NCBI GenBank assembly: GCA_900552925.1
Contig: USBH01000114.1
Location: forward strand, 1-5,683
Length of the DNA: 5,683 bases
Direction: 5' to 3'
Origin: an uncultured Oscillospiraceae bacterium
Lineage (GTDB): Bacteria; Bacillota; Clostridia; Oscillospirales; Acutalibacteraceae
A program made the translations under genes and the position numbers. A model generated the notes under the pieces. That model saw nothing but the letters and a program-made list of their open reading frames with translations, made no database searches and had not been told where the DNA came from. Positions 1-5,552 of this stretch are shown one piece after another; within the stretch, counting starts at the first letter, position 1, and every line of letters starts with the position of its first letter.

Positions 1-46
1 AGATTAGCTGCAGTCTCGTGGGCTCGGAGATGTGTATAAGAGACAG
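1..46 (+). other. Illumina Nextera i7 adapter (sequencing artefact, not genomic)
   Basis: Bases 28-46 are exactly the 19-nt Tn5 mosaic end AGATGTGTATAAGAGACAG. Bases 13-27 are GTCTCGTGGGCTCGG, so 13-46 is the complete Nextera read-2 transposase adapter. Bases 1-4 (AGAT) match the 3' end of the P7 primer. Bases 5-12 (TAGCTGCA) sit where the i7 index belongs, and from memory they are the reverse complement of Nextera XT index N728 (TGCAGCTA). Translating this segment gives the peptides MCIRDS and MYKRQ, well-known contaminant N-termini in protein databases. Genomic sequence starts at 47. It should be trimmed and is not evidence of a transposon. Confidence 0.98.
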
Positions 47-416
47 CGTTTACTCCGCGCGTTATGCGCCGGAGGGGCAGCGCAAGCAGACCGTGCTGCA
101 AAAGCTCGAGAACGTGCCGGACGACAAGCGCGGGGCGCACTTCACGAGCGCGATCTGCTGCGTGTTCCCGAACGGCGACGTGCTGGAGGCCGAAGGGCGC
201 TGCTACGGCAGCATCGCGCATGAATGCCGCGGCGCGGGCGGCTTCGGCTACGACCCGATCTTCCTGTGCGCCGAAGAGGGCTGCGCGGGCAAGACGTTCG
301 GCGAGGCGTCGCCCGAAGAGAAGGACGCCGTGAGCCACCGCGGCCGCTCGCTGCGGCTGTTCGTCGAAAAACTCGAAAACTATTTGAAGGATAAGGGAGA
401 AAAGGAATTATGCTGA
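47..416 (+). CDS. rdgB: XTP/dITP pyrophosphatase (RdgB/HAM1 family), 5'-truncated
   Basis: This is the C-terminal part (about 122 codons) of a non-canonical purine NTP pyrophosphatase. The family hydrolyses XTP, dITP and ITP to the monophosphate plus PPi in the cytoplasm, keeping deaminated purines out of DNA and RNA. Family signatures are visible in order: VYSARYA directly after the adapter, the GxI turn in the middle, GFGYDPIF at 240-263 (nucleotide-binding core) and EKDAVSHRG with SHR at 333-341 (base recognition). Full-length members are about 195-200 residues, so roughly the first 70-80 are missing, including the SxNxxK phosphate loop and the DDSG catalytic segment. The truncation comes from the contig end, not from mutation, because the frame is open right up to the adapter. 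The apparent upstream start at 18 lies in adapter and is false. A small insertion (CAEEGCAG) follows GFGYDPIF. The stop overlaps the yhbY start by 7 nt, suggesting translational coupling. Confidence 0.93.
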
Positions 417-715
417 CAAGCAAACAGAGGGCCTACCTGCGCGCGCTCGCCGTCAACGAGGACACGATTCTGATGATCGGCAAGGGCGGCATCGACGGCG
501 ACGTCGTCAAGCAGGCGGCGGACGCAATCTACAAGCGGGAGCTGATCAAGGGCAAGGTGCTCGAGACCGCGCCCGTCTCGCCGCGCGAGGCTGCCGAAGC
601 GCTCGCCGAGCAGACGGAGAGCGAGGTCGTGCAGGTGATCGGCTCGAAATTCGCGCTGTACAAGCGCCACCCGAAGGAGCCGAAGATCGTTTTGCCGAAG
701 GCAAAGCGCGCGTAA
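410..715 (+). CDS. yhbY: YhbY-family (CRM domain) ribosome-associated RNA-binding protein
   Basis: A 101-residue protein made almost entirely of one CRM (CRS1-YhbY) domain. The family signature is clear: MLTSKQRAYLRALA at the N-terminus, the GxxG RNA-binding loop as GKGG at residues 24-27, then the RELIKGKVLE strand and the closing VVQVIGSKFALYK. In E. coli YhbY associates with 50S precursor particles, so a role in large-subunit assembly is the usual inference. Length is normal for the family (about 95-105). The start is ATG 410, preceded by a purine-rich AAGGGAGAAAAGGA (393-406) that supplies the ribosome-binding site inside the rdgB 3' end. The C-terminus ends in a basic tail (KAKRA). It is followed by a 91-nt hairpin-bearing gap before nadD. 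Confidence 0.95.
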   Translation: MLTSKQRAYLRALAVNEDTILMIGKGGIDGDVVKQAADAIYKRELIKGKVLETAPVSPREAAEALAEQTESEVVQVIGSKFALYKRHPKEPKIVLPKAKRA

Positions 716-731
716 GGCGCGGCGGTTTTCC

Positions 732-775
732 GAAGCCCCGGTACAGGGCTTCACAGGCCGGCGGCAGACGCCGGC
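732..775 (+). other. two tandem hairpins in the yhbY-nadD gap
   Basis: Two perfect 7-bp stems lie back to back: GAAGCCC (732-738) with GGGCTTC (746-752), loop of 7 nt, and GCCGGCG (757-763) with CGCCGGC (769-775), loop of 5 nt. They are 4 nt apart. Neither is followed by a T-tract on the + strand (the second is followed by AATTCTGC), so a standard intrinsic terminator is not supported. A second pairing, GCAGA (764-768) with TCTGC (779-783), would compete with the second stem. They could stabilise or process the mRNA or modulate nadD expression; no role is established. Confidence 0.45.
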
Positions 776-793
776 AATTCTGCGGCAAAGAAA

Positions 794-798
794 GGCGG
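794..798 (+). promoter_or_regulatory. ribosome-binding site favouring the GTG 807 start of nadD
   Basis: GGCGG, a one-mismatch Shine-Dalgarno core following AAA, lies 8 nt before GTG 807. Relative to the alternative GTG 798 the same element is adjacent to or overlaps the start codon, so it supports 807. Confidence 0.5.
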
Positions 799-806
799 TG
801 GTCTGC

Positions 807-1418
807 GTGCGGACCGGAATCTACGGCGGGACGTTCAACCCGATCCATCTCGCGCACGTGCATCTCGTGCGTGCATTTATCGAGCGGCTTTCGCTCGACC
901 GCGTGCTGCTGATTCCGACGGGACAGCCGCCGCATAAGGCGGCGCAGGCGCTCGCCGGCAATGCGGAGCGCCTTGCGATGTGCCGGCTTGCGGCGGCGGA
1001 GATTACCGAATGCCCCGTAGAGGTCTCGGACATCGAGATGCGGCGCGGCGGCAAGAGCTACACGGCGGATACGCTCGCGCAGCTGCGGGCGCAGTACCCG
1101 GCGGACGATTTCTACCTTCTGATGGGGGAGGATATGTTCCTGACGGTCGAGCGCTGGTACAGGCCCGAGGAGATCTTCCGCCTCGCGACGATCTGCGCTG
1201 CGCCGCGCGATTACGGCAGCTTCCGGCGGCTGATCCGCCACGGCGAAGCGGTGCGCAGGATGTACCCGGCGTTCGGGTTTATCCTGCAGAATATCCCGTA
1301 TCTGCCGGTGTCGTCCACAGAGGTCCGCGCGCGGCTGCGCAGCGGCGGCCCGCTGCAGGACCTGCTGCCGCAGCGCGTCGCGGACTACATTGAAGCAAGG
1401 GGGCTTTACAGGGCATGA
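807..1418 (+). CDS. nadD: nicotinate-nucleotide adenylyltransferase (NaMN adenylyltransferase)
   Basis: NadD transfers AMP from ATP to nicotinate mononucleotide, giving deamido-NAD and PPi, the penultimate step of NAD synthesis in the cytoplasm. With GTG 807 as start the protein is 203 residues, normal for the family. It shows GIYGGTFNPIHLAH at residues 4-17 (nucleotidyltransferase GxFxPxHxxH signature), PPHK at 41-44, GKSYTADTL in the nicotinate-pocket region, MGEDMF, and SSTEVR at 169-174 (the ISSTxIR ATP-binding motif). An in-frame GTG at 798 would add three residues (MVC), but the Shine-Dalgarno-like GGCGG at 794-798 and the usual short lead before GIYGGTF favour 807. The stop overlaps the yqeK start by 4 nt (ATGA), so the two are very probably translationally coupled. 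NadD-YqeK adjacency, and even fusion in some Mollicutes, is known. Confidence 0.95.
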   Translation: MRTGIYGGTFNPIHLAHVHLVRAFIERLSLDRVLLIPTGQPPHKAAQALAGNAERLAMCRLAAAEITECPVEVSDIEMRRGGKSYTADTLAQLRAQYPADDFYLLMGEDMFLTVERWYRPEEIFRLATICAAPRDYGSFRRLIRHGEAVRRMYPAFGFILQNIPYLPVSSTEVRARLRSGGPLQDLLPQRVADYIEARGLYRA

Positions 1419-1999
1419 AGAAAAAGGACAGGCAGGCGTATATACAGATCATAAAGCCGATGCTGACCGAAAAGCGCTTCGAGCATTCGCTCAATGTGGC
1501 GCAGGAGGCGGTAAAGCTCGCGAAAAAGTTTGGCGCCGACCCGGAGAAAGCGGAGACCGCCGGCATCCTGCACGACATTTTGAAGGATACGCCCGCGGAT
1601 AAACAGTTGAAAATCATTTCGGATTTTGGTATAATTATGAGCGATGTCGAGCTTTCCGTGAAAAAATCCTGGCATGCGATCAGCGGGGCGGCCTATATCC
1701 GCAACGTTCTGCACATCGAGGATGCGGAAATCGTCGACGCCGTGCGCTACCACACGACGGGGCGGCACAACATGACGGTCCTCGAAAAGGTCGTCTTTGT
1801 GGCGGACTTCATCTCGAAGGACCGCGACTATCCCGGCGTGGAGGAGATGCGCAAAACGGCCTGTAAGAGCCTCGACCGCGCGATCGTGGAGGGCATTGCC
1901 TTCACGGTGGGCGAGCTCGTGCAGAACCGGGAGCCGGTCGTCCCCGAGACCATCGACGCGTACAACGACGCGGTCTGGGCCGTCCGGCACGGAAAGTGA
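1415..1999 (+). CDS. yqeK: YqeK-family HD-domain Ap4A hydrolase (symmetrical)
   Basis: A 194-residue HD-superfamily phosphohydrolase of the YqeK family. Characterised Firmicute members cleave diadenosine tetraphosphate symmetrically to two ADP and carry a metal centre. Candidate metal ligands are in order: H24 (RFEHS), H53-D54 (GILHDILKD), H87, H113 (RYHTTGR) and D131 (VFVADFISKDRDYPGVEEMR). The whole family fold is present with no gap, and the length is typical. The ATG overlaps the nadD stop (ATGA); AAGGGGG upstream at 1397-1403 is the likely ribosome-binding site. The N-terminal codons and the stretch around 1600-1640 are richer in A/T than the rest and include rare ATA isoleucine codons. 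The second stretch coincides with a near-perfect promoter (1607-1635). Function may be Ap4A turnover in the stress response, inferred from the family. Confidence 0.93.
   Translation: MKKKDRQAYIQIIKPMLTEKRFEHSLNVAQEAVKLAKKFGADPEKAETAGILHDILKDTPADKQLKIISDFGIIMSDVELSVKKSWHAISGAAYIRNVLHIEDAEIVDAVRYHTTGRHNMTVLEKVVFVADFISKDRDYPGVEEMRKTACKSLDRAIVEGIAFTVGELVQNREPVVPETIDAYNDAVWAVRHGK
1607..1635 (+). promoter_or_regulatory. predicted internal sigma-A promoter within yqeK, reading toward rsfS-leuS
   Basis: TTGAAA at 1607-1612, a 17-nt spacer, then TATAAT at 1630-1635. The -10 is preceded by TGG (1627-1629), giving an extended -10 (TGN). Only one of 12 hexamer positions differs from consensus. Transcription would start near 1642, about 380 nt before the rsfS ATG, and could supply rsfS and leuS independently of the upstream genes. 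It lies in coding sequence (yqeK codons about 65-74) and is unusually A/T-rich for this GC-rich region. Activity is inferred, not shown. Confidence 0.62.
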
Positions 2000-2002
2000 A
2001 GG

Positions 2003-2011
2003 AAAGGAGAG
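2003..2011 (+). promoter_or_regulatory. rsfS ribosome-binding site
   Basis: AAAGGAGAG is a strong Shine-Dalgarno match. AGGAG (2005-2009) is 12 nt from ATG 2022, slightly long but the only good fit. It decides the rsfS start at 2022 against the open frame that extends upstream to 1797 inside yqeK. Confidence 0.7.
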
Positions 2012-2021
2012 CTGTTTCGGT

Positions 2022-2381
2022 ATGAATATGGATTCTTTGATGCTGGCAAAGGCCGCGGCGGAGATCCTCGATGCGAAGAAAGCGGAGAACATCAATGTGA
2101 TTCGGATCACGAACATTTCCTCGCTCGGCGACTACTTCGTCATCGCAAACGGCACGAGCAACACGCACGTGCACGCGCTGGCCGATGAGCTGGAGGAGAA
2201 GCTCAAGGCTGAGGGCCGGGCGCCTGCCCGTGTGGAAGGGTACCGCTCGAATTCCTGGATCATTCTGGATTATGAGGAAGTCGTGGTGCACCTGTTTACG
2301 GCGGACGCGCGCGAATTCTACGATCTCGACCGACTATGGGCGGACGGCGAGAAACTCGAGATCGAATTTAAACCCAACTGA
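2022..2381 (+). CDS. rsfS: ribosomal silencing factor RsfS (YbeB/iojap family)
   Basis: A 119-residue RsfS protein. The family binds ribosomal protein uL14 on the 50S subunit and blocks joining with the 30S, lowering translation when nutrients run out. Typical blocks are seen: NVIRITNISSLGDYFVIANGTSNTHVHALADELEEKL, then VEGYRSNSWIILDYEEVVVHLF and REFYDLDRLWADG near the C-terminus. The usual ...FYxLExLW block has D for E in DRLW, a mild substitution. Length is normal (about 105-130). The same frame is open far upstream inside yqeK, but that part has no family similarity and reads as an arginine/serine-rich shadow; ATG 2022 has the Shine-Dalgarno site. It lies 22 nt after yqeK and 28-40 nt before leuS, so it is probably co-transcribed with both. 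Confidence 0.95.
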   Translation: MNMDSLMLAKAAAEILDAKKAENINVIRITNISSLGDYFVIANGTSNTHVHALADELEEKLKAEGRAPARVEGYRSNSWIILDYEEVVVHLFTADAREFYDLDRLWADGEKLEIEFKPN

Positions 2382-2411
2382 AAAATCTGCGCAGCGATGC
2401 GTTTAATAAAT

Positions 2412-2417
2412 GGTGAT
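2412..2417 (+). promoter_or_regulatory. atypical leuS ribosome-binding site
   Basis: No AGGAGG-like run precedes leuS. GGTGAT (2412-2417) is complementary to the ATCACC segment of the 16S rRNA 3' end (GGATCACCTCC) and lies 4 nt before ATG 2422. This supports the 2422 start over ATG 2410, which has only GCGTTTAATAA before it. The pairing is inferred. Confidence 0.4.
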
Positions 2418-2421
2418 GACA

Positions 2422-4833
2422 ATGAAGTACAATCCGAGTGAAATTGAGCCCAAATGGCAAAAAAGATGGGAAGAATCCGGCGTGTTCCACGCTTCGAACG
2501 ATTCCGATAAGCCGAAGTACTACGCGCTGATCGAATTCCCCTATCCGTCGGGGCAGGGCCTGCACGTCGGCCACCCGCGCCCGTATACGGCGCTCGACGT
2601 CGTCGCGAGAAAGCGCCGCCTCGAGGGCTACAATGTTCTCTATCCGATCGGCTGGGATGCGTTCGGCCTGCCGACCGAGAACTACGCGATCAAGAACCAC
2701 GTCCATCCGGCCGAGGTCACGGCGAAGAACATCGCCCGCTTTAAAAAGCAGATCCAGTCGCTCGGCATCTCGTTCGACTGGAGCCGCGAGATCAGCACGA
2801 CCGACCCCGCGTATTACAAGTGGACGCAGTGGATCTTCCTGCAGCTCTTCAAGCACGGCCTGGCCTACAAGAAGGAGATGGCCGTCAACTGGTGCACCTC
2901 CTGCAAGTGCGTGCTCGCGAACGAGGAAGTCGTCAACGGCGTCTGCGAGCGCTGCGGCAGCGAGGTCGTCCACAAGGTCAAATCCCAGTGGATGCTGAAG
3001 ATCACGGCGTACGCGCAGCGCCTGATCGACGACCTCGACCTGGTCGATTACCCGGAGCGCGTCAAGGCGCAGCAGAAGAACTGGATCGGCCGTTCGGAGG
3101 GCGCCGAGGTCGACTTCAAGACGACGGCGGGCGATACGCTGACCGTCTACACGACGCGTCCCGATACGCTGTACGGCGCGACGTACATGGTCGTTTCCCC
3201 GGAGCATCCGTTCATCGAAAAGTGGGCGGACAAGCTCGCCAACATGGAGGAGATCCGCGCCTATCAGACGGAGGCCGCGAAGAAGTCCGATTTTGAGCGC
3301 ACCGAGGTCGCAAAGGACAAGACCGGCGTGCAGCTCGACGGCGTCCGGGCCGTCAACCCGCTGACCGGAAAGGAGATCCCGATCTTCATTTCCGACTACG
3401 TGCTCGTCTCCTACGGCACCGGTGCGATCATGGCCGTGCCGGCGCACGATACGCGCGACTGGGAGTTTGCAAAGAAATTCAACCTGCCGATCGTCGAGGT
3501 CGTCAAGGGCGGCGACGTCGAAAAAGAGGCGTTCACGGACTGCGACACCGGCGTGATGGTGAACTCCGGCATTCTCGACGGCCTGACCGTGGAGGAAGCC
3601 AAGGTGCGCATCAAGGACTATCTCGAGGAGACCGGCATCGGCCACCGCAAGGTCAACTTCAAGCTGCGCGACTGGGTGTTCTCCCGCCAGCGCTACTGGG
3701 GCGAGCCGATCCCGATCGTGCACTGCGACAAGTGCGGCTACGTCCCGCTCGACGAGAGCGAGCTGCCGCTCGTGCTGCCGCAGGTCGATTCCTACGAGCC
3801 GACCGACAACGGCGAATCTCCGCTCGCAAAGATGACGGACTGGGTGGAGACCACCTGCCCGCGCTGCGGCGGCAAGGCGAAGCGCGAAACCGACACGATG
3901 CCGCAGTGGGCTGGCTCGTCGTGGTATTTCCTGCGCTATATGGACCCGCACAACAAGGACGCGTTCGCTTCCAAGGAAGCGCTCAACTACTGGAAGCAGA
4001 TCGACTGGTACAACGGCGGCATGGAGCACACGACGCTCCACCTGCTCTACAGCCGTTTCTGGCATAAATTCCTCTACGACATCGGCGAGGTGCCGCTGCC
4101 GGAGCCGTACGCGAAGCGCACGAGCCACGGCATGATCCTCGGCGAAAACGGCGAGAAGATGAGCAAGTCGCGCGGCAACGTCGTCAACCCGGACGACATC
4201 GTCAACGAGTACGGCGCCGACACGATGCGCATGTACGAGATGTTCATCGGCGACTTTGAAAAGGCAGCGCCGTGGAGCAGCGCGGGCATCAAGGGCTGCC
4301 GCCGCTTCATCGACCGCTTCTGGAACCTCCAGAATATCGTGACGGACGGCGATGCGATCCGTCCGGAGCTCGAGGGCGCGTTCCACAAGACGATCAAGAA
4401 GGTCACGTTCGACATCGAGAACCTCAAGTTCAACACGGCGATCGCGGCGCTGATGGCGCTGATGAACGTCATCGCGGACAAGGGCTCGATCTCGAAAGGT
4501 GAGCTGCGCGTGTTCGCGCTTCTGATGAACCCGTTTGCACCGCACGTGACCGAGGAGGTCTGGGAGGCGATGCAGCTCGGCGAGGGCATGATTGCGGAGC
4601 AGAGCTGGCCGAAGTACGACGAGGCGAAGTGCAAGGACGACACGGTCGAGATCGTCGCGCAGGTCAACGGCAAGGTCCGCGCGAAGCTGCAGGTCCCGGC
4701 CGACATCCAGAAGGACGACGCGCTCGCGGCCGCCAAGGCGGAAGCGCGCATCGCGGCCGAGATTTCCGGCAAGACGGTTGTCAAGGAGATCTACGTGCCG
4801 GGCAAGCTCGTCAATATCGTTGTAAAGGGCTGA
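2422..4833 (+). CDS. leuS: leucyl-tRNA synthetase (class Ia)
   Basis: LeuRS charges tRNA-Leu with leucine at the expense of ATP in the cytoplasm. From ATG 2422 it is 803 residues, within the bacterial range. The N-terminus [18 protein letters not shown] is family-typical. HIGH box: HVGH at residues 48-51, after FPYPSGQGL. Zinc cysteines: C158/C161 and C175/C178, then a second ribbon at C435/C438 and C479/C482. CP1 editing domain: threonine-rich TTRPDT at 244-249 and AVPAHDTRD at 338-346 with the editing aspartate. KMSKS is at 579-583 in [10 protein letters not shown]. The anticodon-binding domain follows, and the C-terminal tRNA-binding domain begins near [15 protein letters not shown] (about 742-803). 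All catalytic motifs are intact. ATG 2410 would add MVMT; it is possible but has no ribosome-binding site. The short gap after rsfS leaves no room for a T-box leader, which many Firmicute synthetase genes carry. Confidence 0.98.
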   Translation: MKYNPSEIEPKWQKRWEESGVFHASNDSDKPKYYALIEFPYPSGQGLHVGHPRPYTALDVVARKRRLEGYNVLYPIGWDAFGLPTENYAIKNHVHPAEVTAKNIARFKKQIQSLGISFDWSREISTTDPAYYKWTQWIFLQLFKHGLAYKKEMAVNWCTSCKCVLANEEVVNGVCERCGSEVVHKVKSQWMLKITAYAQRLIDDLDLVDYPERVKAQQKNWIGRSEGAEVDFKTTAGDTLTVYTTRPDTLYGATYMVVSPEHPFIEKWADKLANMEEIRAYQTEAAKKSDFERTEVAKDKTGVQLDGVRAVNPLTGKEIPIFISDYVLVSYGTGAIMAVPAHDTRDWEFAKKFNLPIVEVVKGGDVEKEAFTDCDTGVMVNSGILDGLTVEEAKVRIKDYLEETGIGHRKVNFKLRDWVFSRQRYWGEPIPIVHCDKCGYVPLDESELPLVLPQVDSYEPTDNGESPLAKMTDWVETTCPRCGGKAKRETDTMPQWAGSSWYFLRYMDPHNKDAFASKEALNYWKQIDWYNGGMEHTTLHLLYSRFWHKFLYDIGEVPLPEPYAKRTSHGMILGENGEKMSKSRGNVVNPDDIVNEYGADTMRMYEMFIGDFEKAAPWSSAGIKGCRRFIDRFWNLQNIVTDGDAIRPELEGAFHKTIKKVTFDIENLKFNTAIAALMALMNVIADKGSISKGELRVFALLMNPFAPHVTEEVWEAMQLGEGMIAEQSWPKYDEAKCKDDTVEIVAQVNGKVRAKLQVPADIQKDDALAAAKAEARIAAEISGKTVVKEIYVPGKLVNIVVKG

Positions 4834-4840
4834 GCCTTTT

Positions 4841-4875
4841 CGGGCGCTGCTGCATATGCGGCAGCGCCCGTTTTT
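4841..4875 (+). terminator. intrinsic terminator after leuS
   Basis: Perfect 10-bp GC-rich stem CGGGCGCTGC (4841-4850) / GCAGCGCCCG (4861-4870). It can be extended inward by T-G, G-C and C-G pairs to a tetraloop ATAT (4854-4857), and it is followed directly by TTTTT (4871-4875). It begins 7 nt after the leuS stop and closes the rdgB-to-leuS run. Confidence 0.95.
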
Positions 4876-4930
4876 GTGCTCGGCCGGAGCGAAAACGAAT
4901 GAGGAAGCACAGAAGAATGCACGGTTTTGA
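4876..4930 (+). other. short intergenic leader of the flavoprotein gene
   Basis: Between the leuS terminator and the next ribosome-binding site I see no convincing -35/-10 pair. The sequence is purine-rich (GAAAACGAATGAGGAAGCAC). An ATG at 4899 opens only a frame that overlaps the flavoprotein gene, and it is not a separate gene. Confidence 0.3.
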
Positions 4931-4938
4931 AAGGGAGG
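4931..4938 (+). promoter_or_regulatory. ribosome-binding site of the flavoprotein gene
   Basis: AAGGGAGG, a strong Shine-Dalgarno site 6 nt before ATG 4945. It fixes the start there rather than at the in-frame TTG 4927, which precedes it. Confidence 0.9.
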
Positions 4939-4944
4939 AAAAGT

Positions 4945-5538
4945 ATGAAACAGGCGCTCGTTTTGTTCGCATCGCCGCATGCGGCCGGCGCGACGCGCAG
5001 GCTGCTGGATGCGTTCCTGTCCGGGCTTTCGTCGGACGGCTGGGCGGTGGCGGAGCGCGACGTGTGTAGAGCGCCCGCGGCGCCGTGCACGGCCTGCGGG
5101 TACTGCCGGCAGACGGACGGCTGCGCGCTGCACGATCTCGACGATTTCGACAGCAGTTTGCGGGCCTGCGACCTGCTGGTGATCGCGTCTCCGGTCTACA
5201 ACCTCACGTTCCCGGCGCAGCTCAAAAGTGTGATCGACCGCTTCCAGCGCTACTTTGAAGCGCGGTTTGCGCGCGGCGTGCGCCCGGCGATCGCAAAGCC
5301 GCGCCGGGCGGTGCTCTTGCTCACGATGGGGCGGCACGATCCGTTTTCGGCGGAGATCTGCGAAAAGATGCTGCGCCAGAGCTTTTCCGTGATGAACACG
5401 CACCTCGCCGGCACACTGTGCCTGACGGACACGGACGGCGGAATCGACCCGGAAAACCCGGTTTTTGAGAAAGCCCGCAGAATGGCTATTGAAATCGCGG
5501 GAGAATCGTGCTATAATAACTTGAATTTGTGTGAGTGA
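4945..5538 (+). CDS. flavodoxin-fold NAD(P)H/FMN oxidoreductase with a four-cysteine motif (Isf-like)
   Basis: A 197-residue cytoplasmic protein of the flavodoxin-like FMN reductase superfamily. The N-terminus [24 protein letters not shown] gives the first beta strand, the FMN-phosphate loop (S10-T17, SPHAAGAT) and helix. [20 protein letters not shown] (81-100, SPVY at 82-85) is the second FMN-contact block typical of these reductases. Between them is C48-x2-C51-x2-C54-x5-C60 followed by ALHDLDDF. This pattern resembles the compact cluster motif of iron-sulfur flavoproteins (Isf), so a 4Fe-4S site is possible, but many clostridial flavodoxin-family proteins carry a similar pattern without proof of a cluster. 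Substrate is unknown. It stands between the leuS terminator and yebC, so it is probably its own unit. The last dozen codons switch to A/T-rich usage (CYNNLNLCE) and contain a promoter for yebC. There is no signal peptide or membrane segment. Confidence 0.82.
   Translation: MKQALVLFASPHAAGATRRLLDAFLSGLSSDGWAVAERDVCRAPAAPCTACGYCRQTDGCALHDLDDFDSSLRACDLLVIASPVYNLTFPAQLKSVIDRFQRYFEARFARGVRPAIAKPRRAVLLLTMGRHDPFSAEICEKMLRQSFSVMNTHLAGTLCLTDTDGGIDPENPVFEKARRMAIEIAGESCYNNLNLCE
5489..5517 (+). promoter_or_regulatory. predicted sigma-A promoter for yebC, within the flavoprotein 3' end
   Basis: TTGAAA at 5489-5494, exactly 17 nt, then TATAAT at 5512-5517, with TGC (5509-5511) in front as an extended -10. 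Transcription would start near 5524, giving a leader of about 29 nt before yebC ATG 5553. The -10 hexamer matches consensus fully and the -35 differs by one base. The local A/T content stands out. Design is the same as the predicted promoter at 1607-1635. Confidence 0.75.
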
Positions 5539-5552
5539 AGGCAGGTTTTAGT

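Noticed and set aside
18..46. An N-terminal extension of rdgB, MGSEMCIRDS
   Set aside because: This is translated Nextera adapter, not protein.
28..46. Tn5 mosaic end as a sign of a natural transposon
   Set aside because: It is joined to i7 adapter and index sequence at the contig end, and no transposase or second end is present.
384..411. TTGAAG near the rdgB end as a -35 for yhbY
   Set aside because: No acceptable -10 lies 16-18 nt downstream; the sequence there is the yhbY start region itself.
732..752. Intrinsic terminator between yhbY and nadD
   Set aside because: The stem is not followed by a T-tract on either strand: ACAGG on the + strand and GGAAAACC on the minus strand.
1797..2021. 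A longer rsfS frame starting within yqeK
   Set aside because: The added residues are an R/S/T-rich shadow of yqeK without RsfS similarity; the Shine-Dalgarno at 2003-2011 serves ATG 2022.
2378..2407. Possible promoter CTGAAA-18-TTTAAT just before leuS
   Set aside because: Both hexamers are weak, the spacer is 18 nt and no extended -10 is present. The start would fall near 2414, leaving almost no leader before the leuS start codons.
4899..5069. Small upstream ORF from ATG 4899 before the flavoprotein gene
   Set aside because: It runs far into the flavoprotein gene in another frame, has no ribosome-binding site of its own and shows no family features.
2368..5403. A 1011-codon open frame on the minus strand, opposite leuS and most of the flavoprotein gene
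   Set aside because: It is a by-product of strong G/C bias at third codon positions of the + strand genes. The translation is a low-complexity mix of R, L, V, D and A with no family motif, while the + strand encodes an intact LeuRS with all its motifs.
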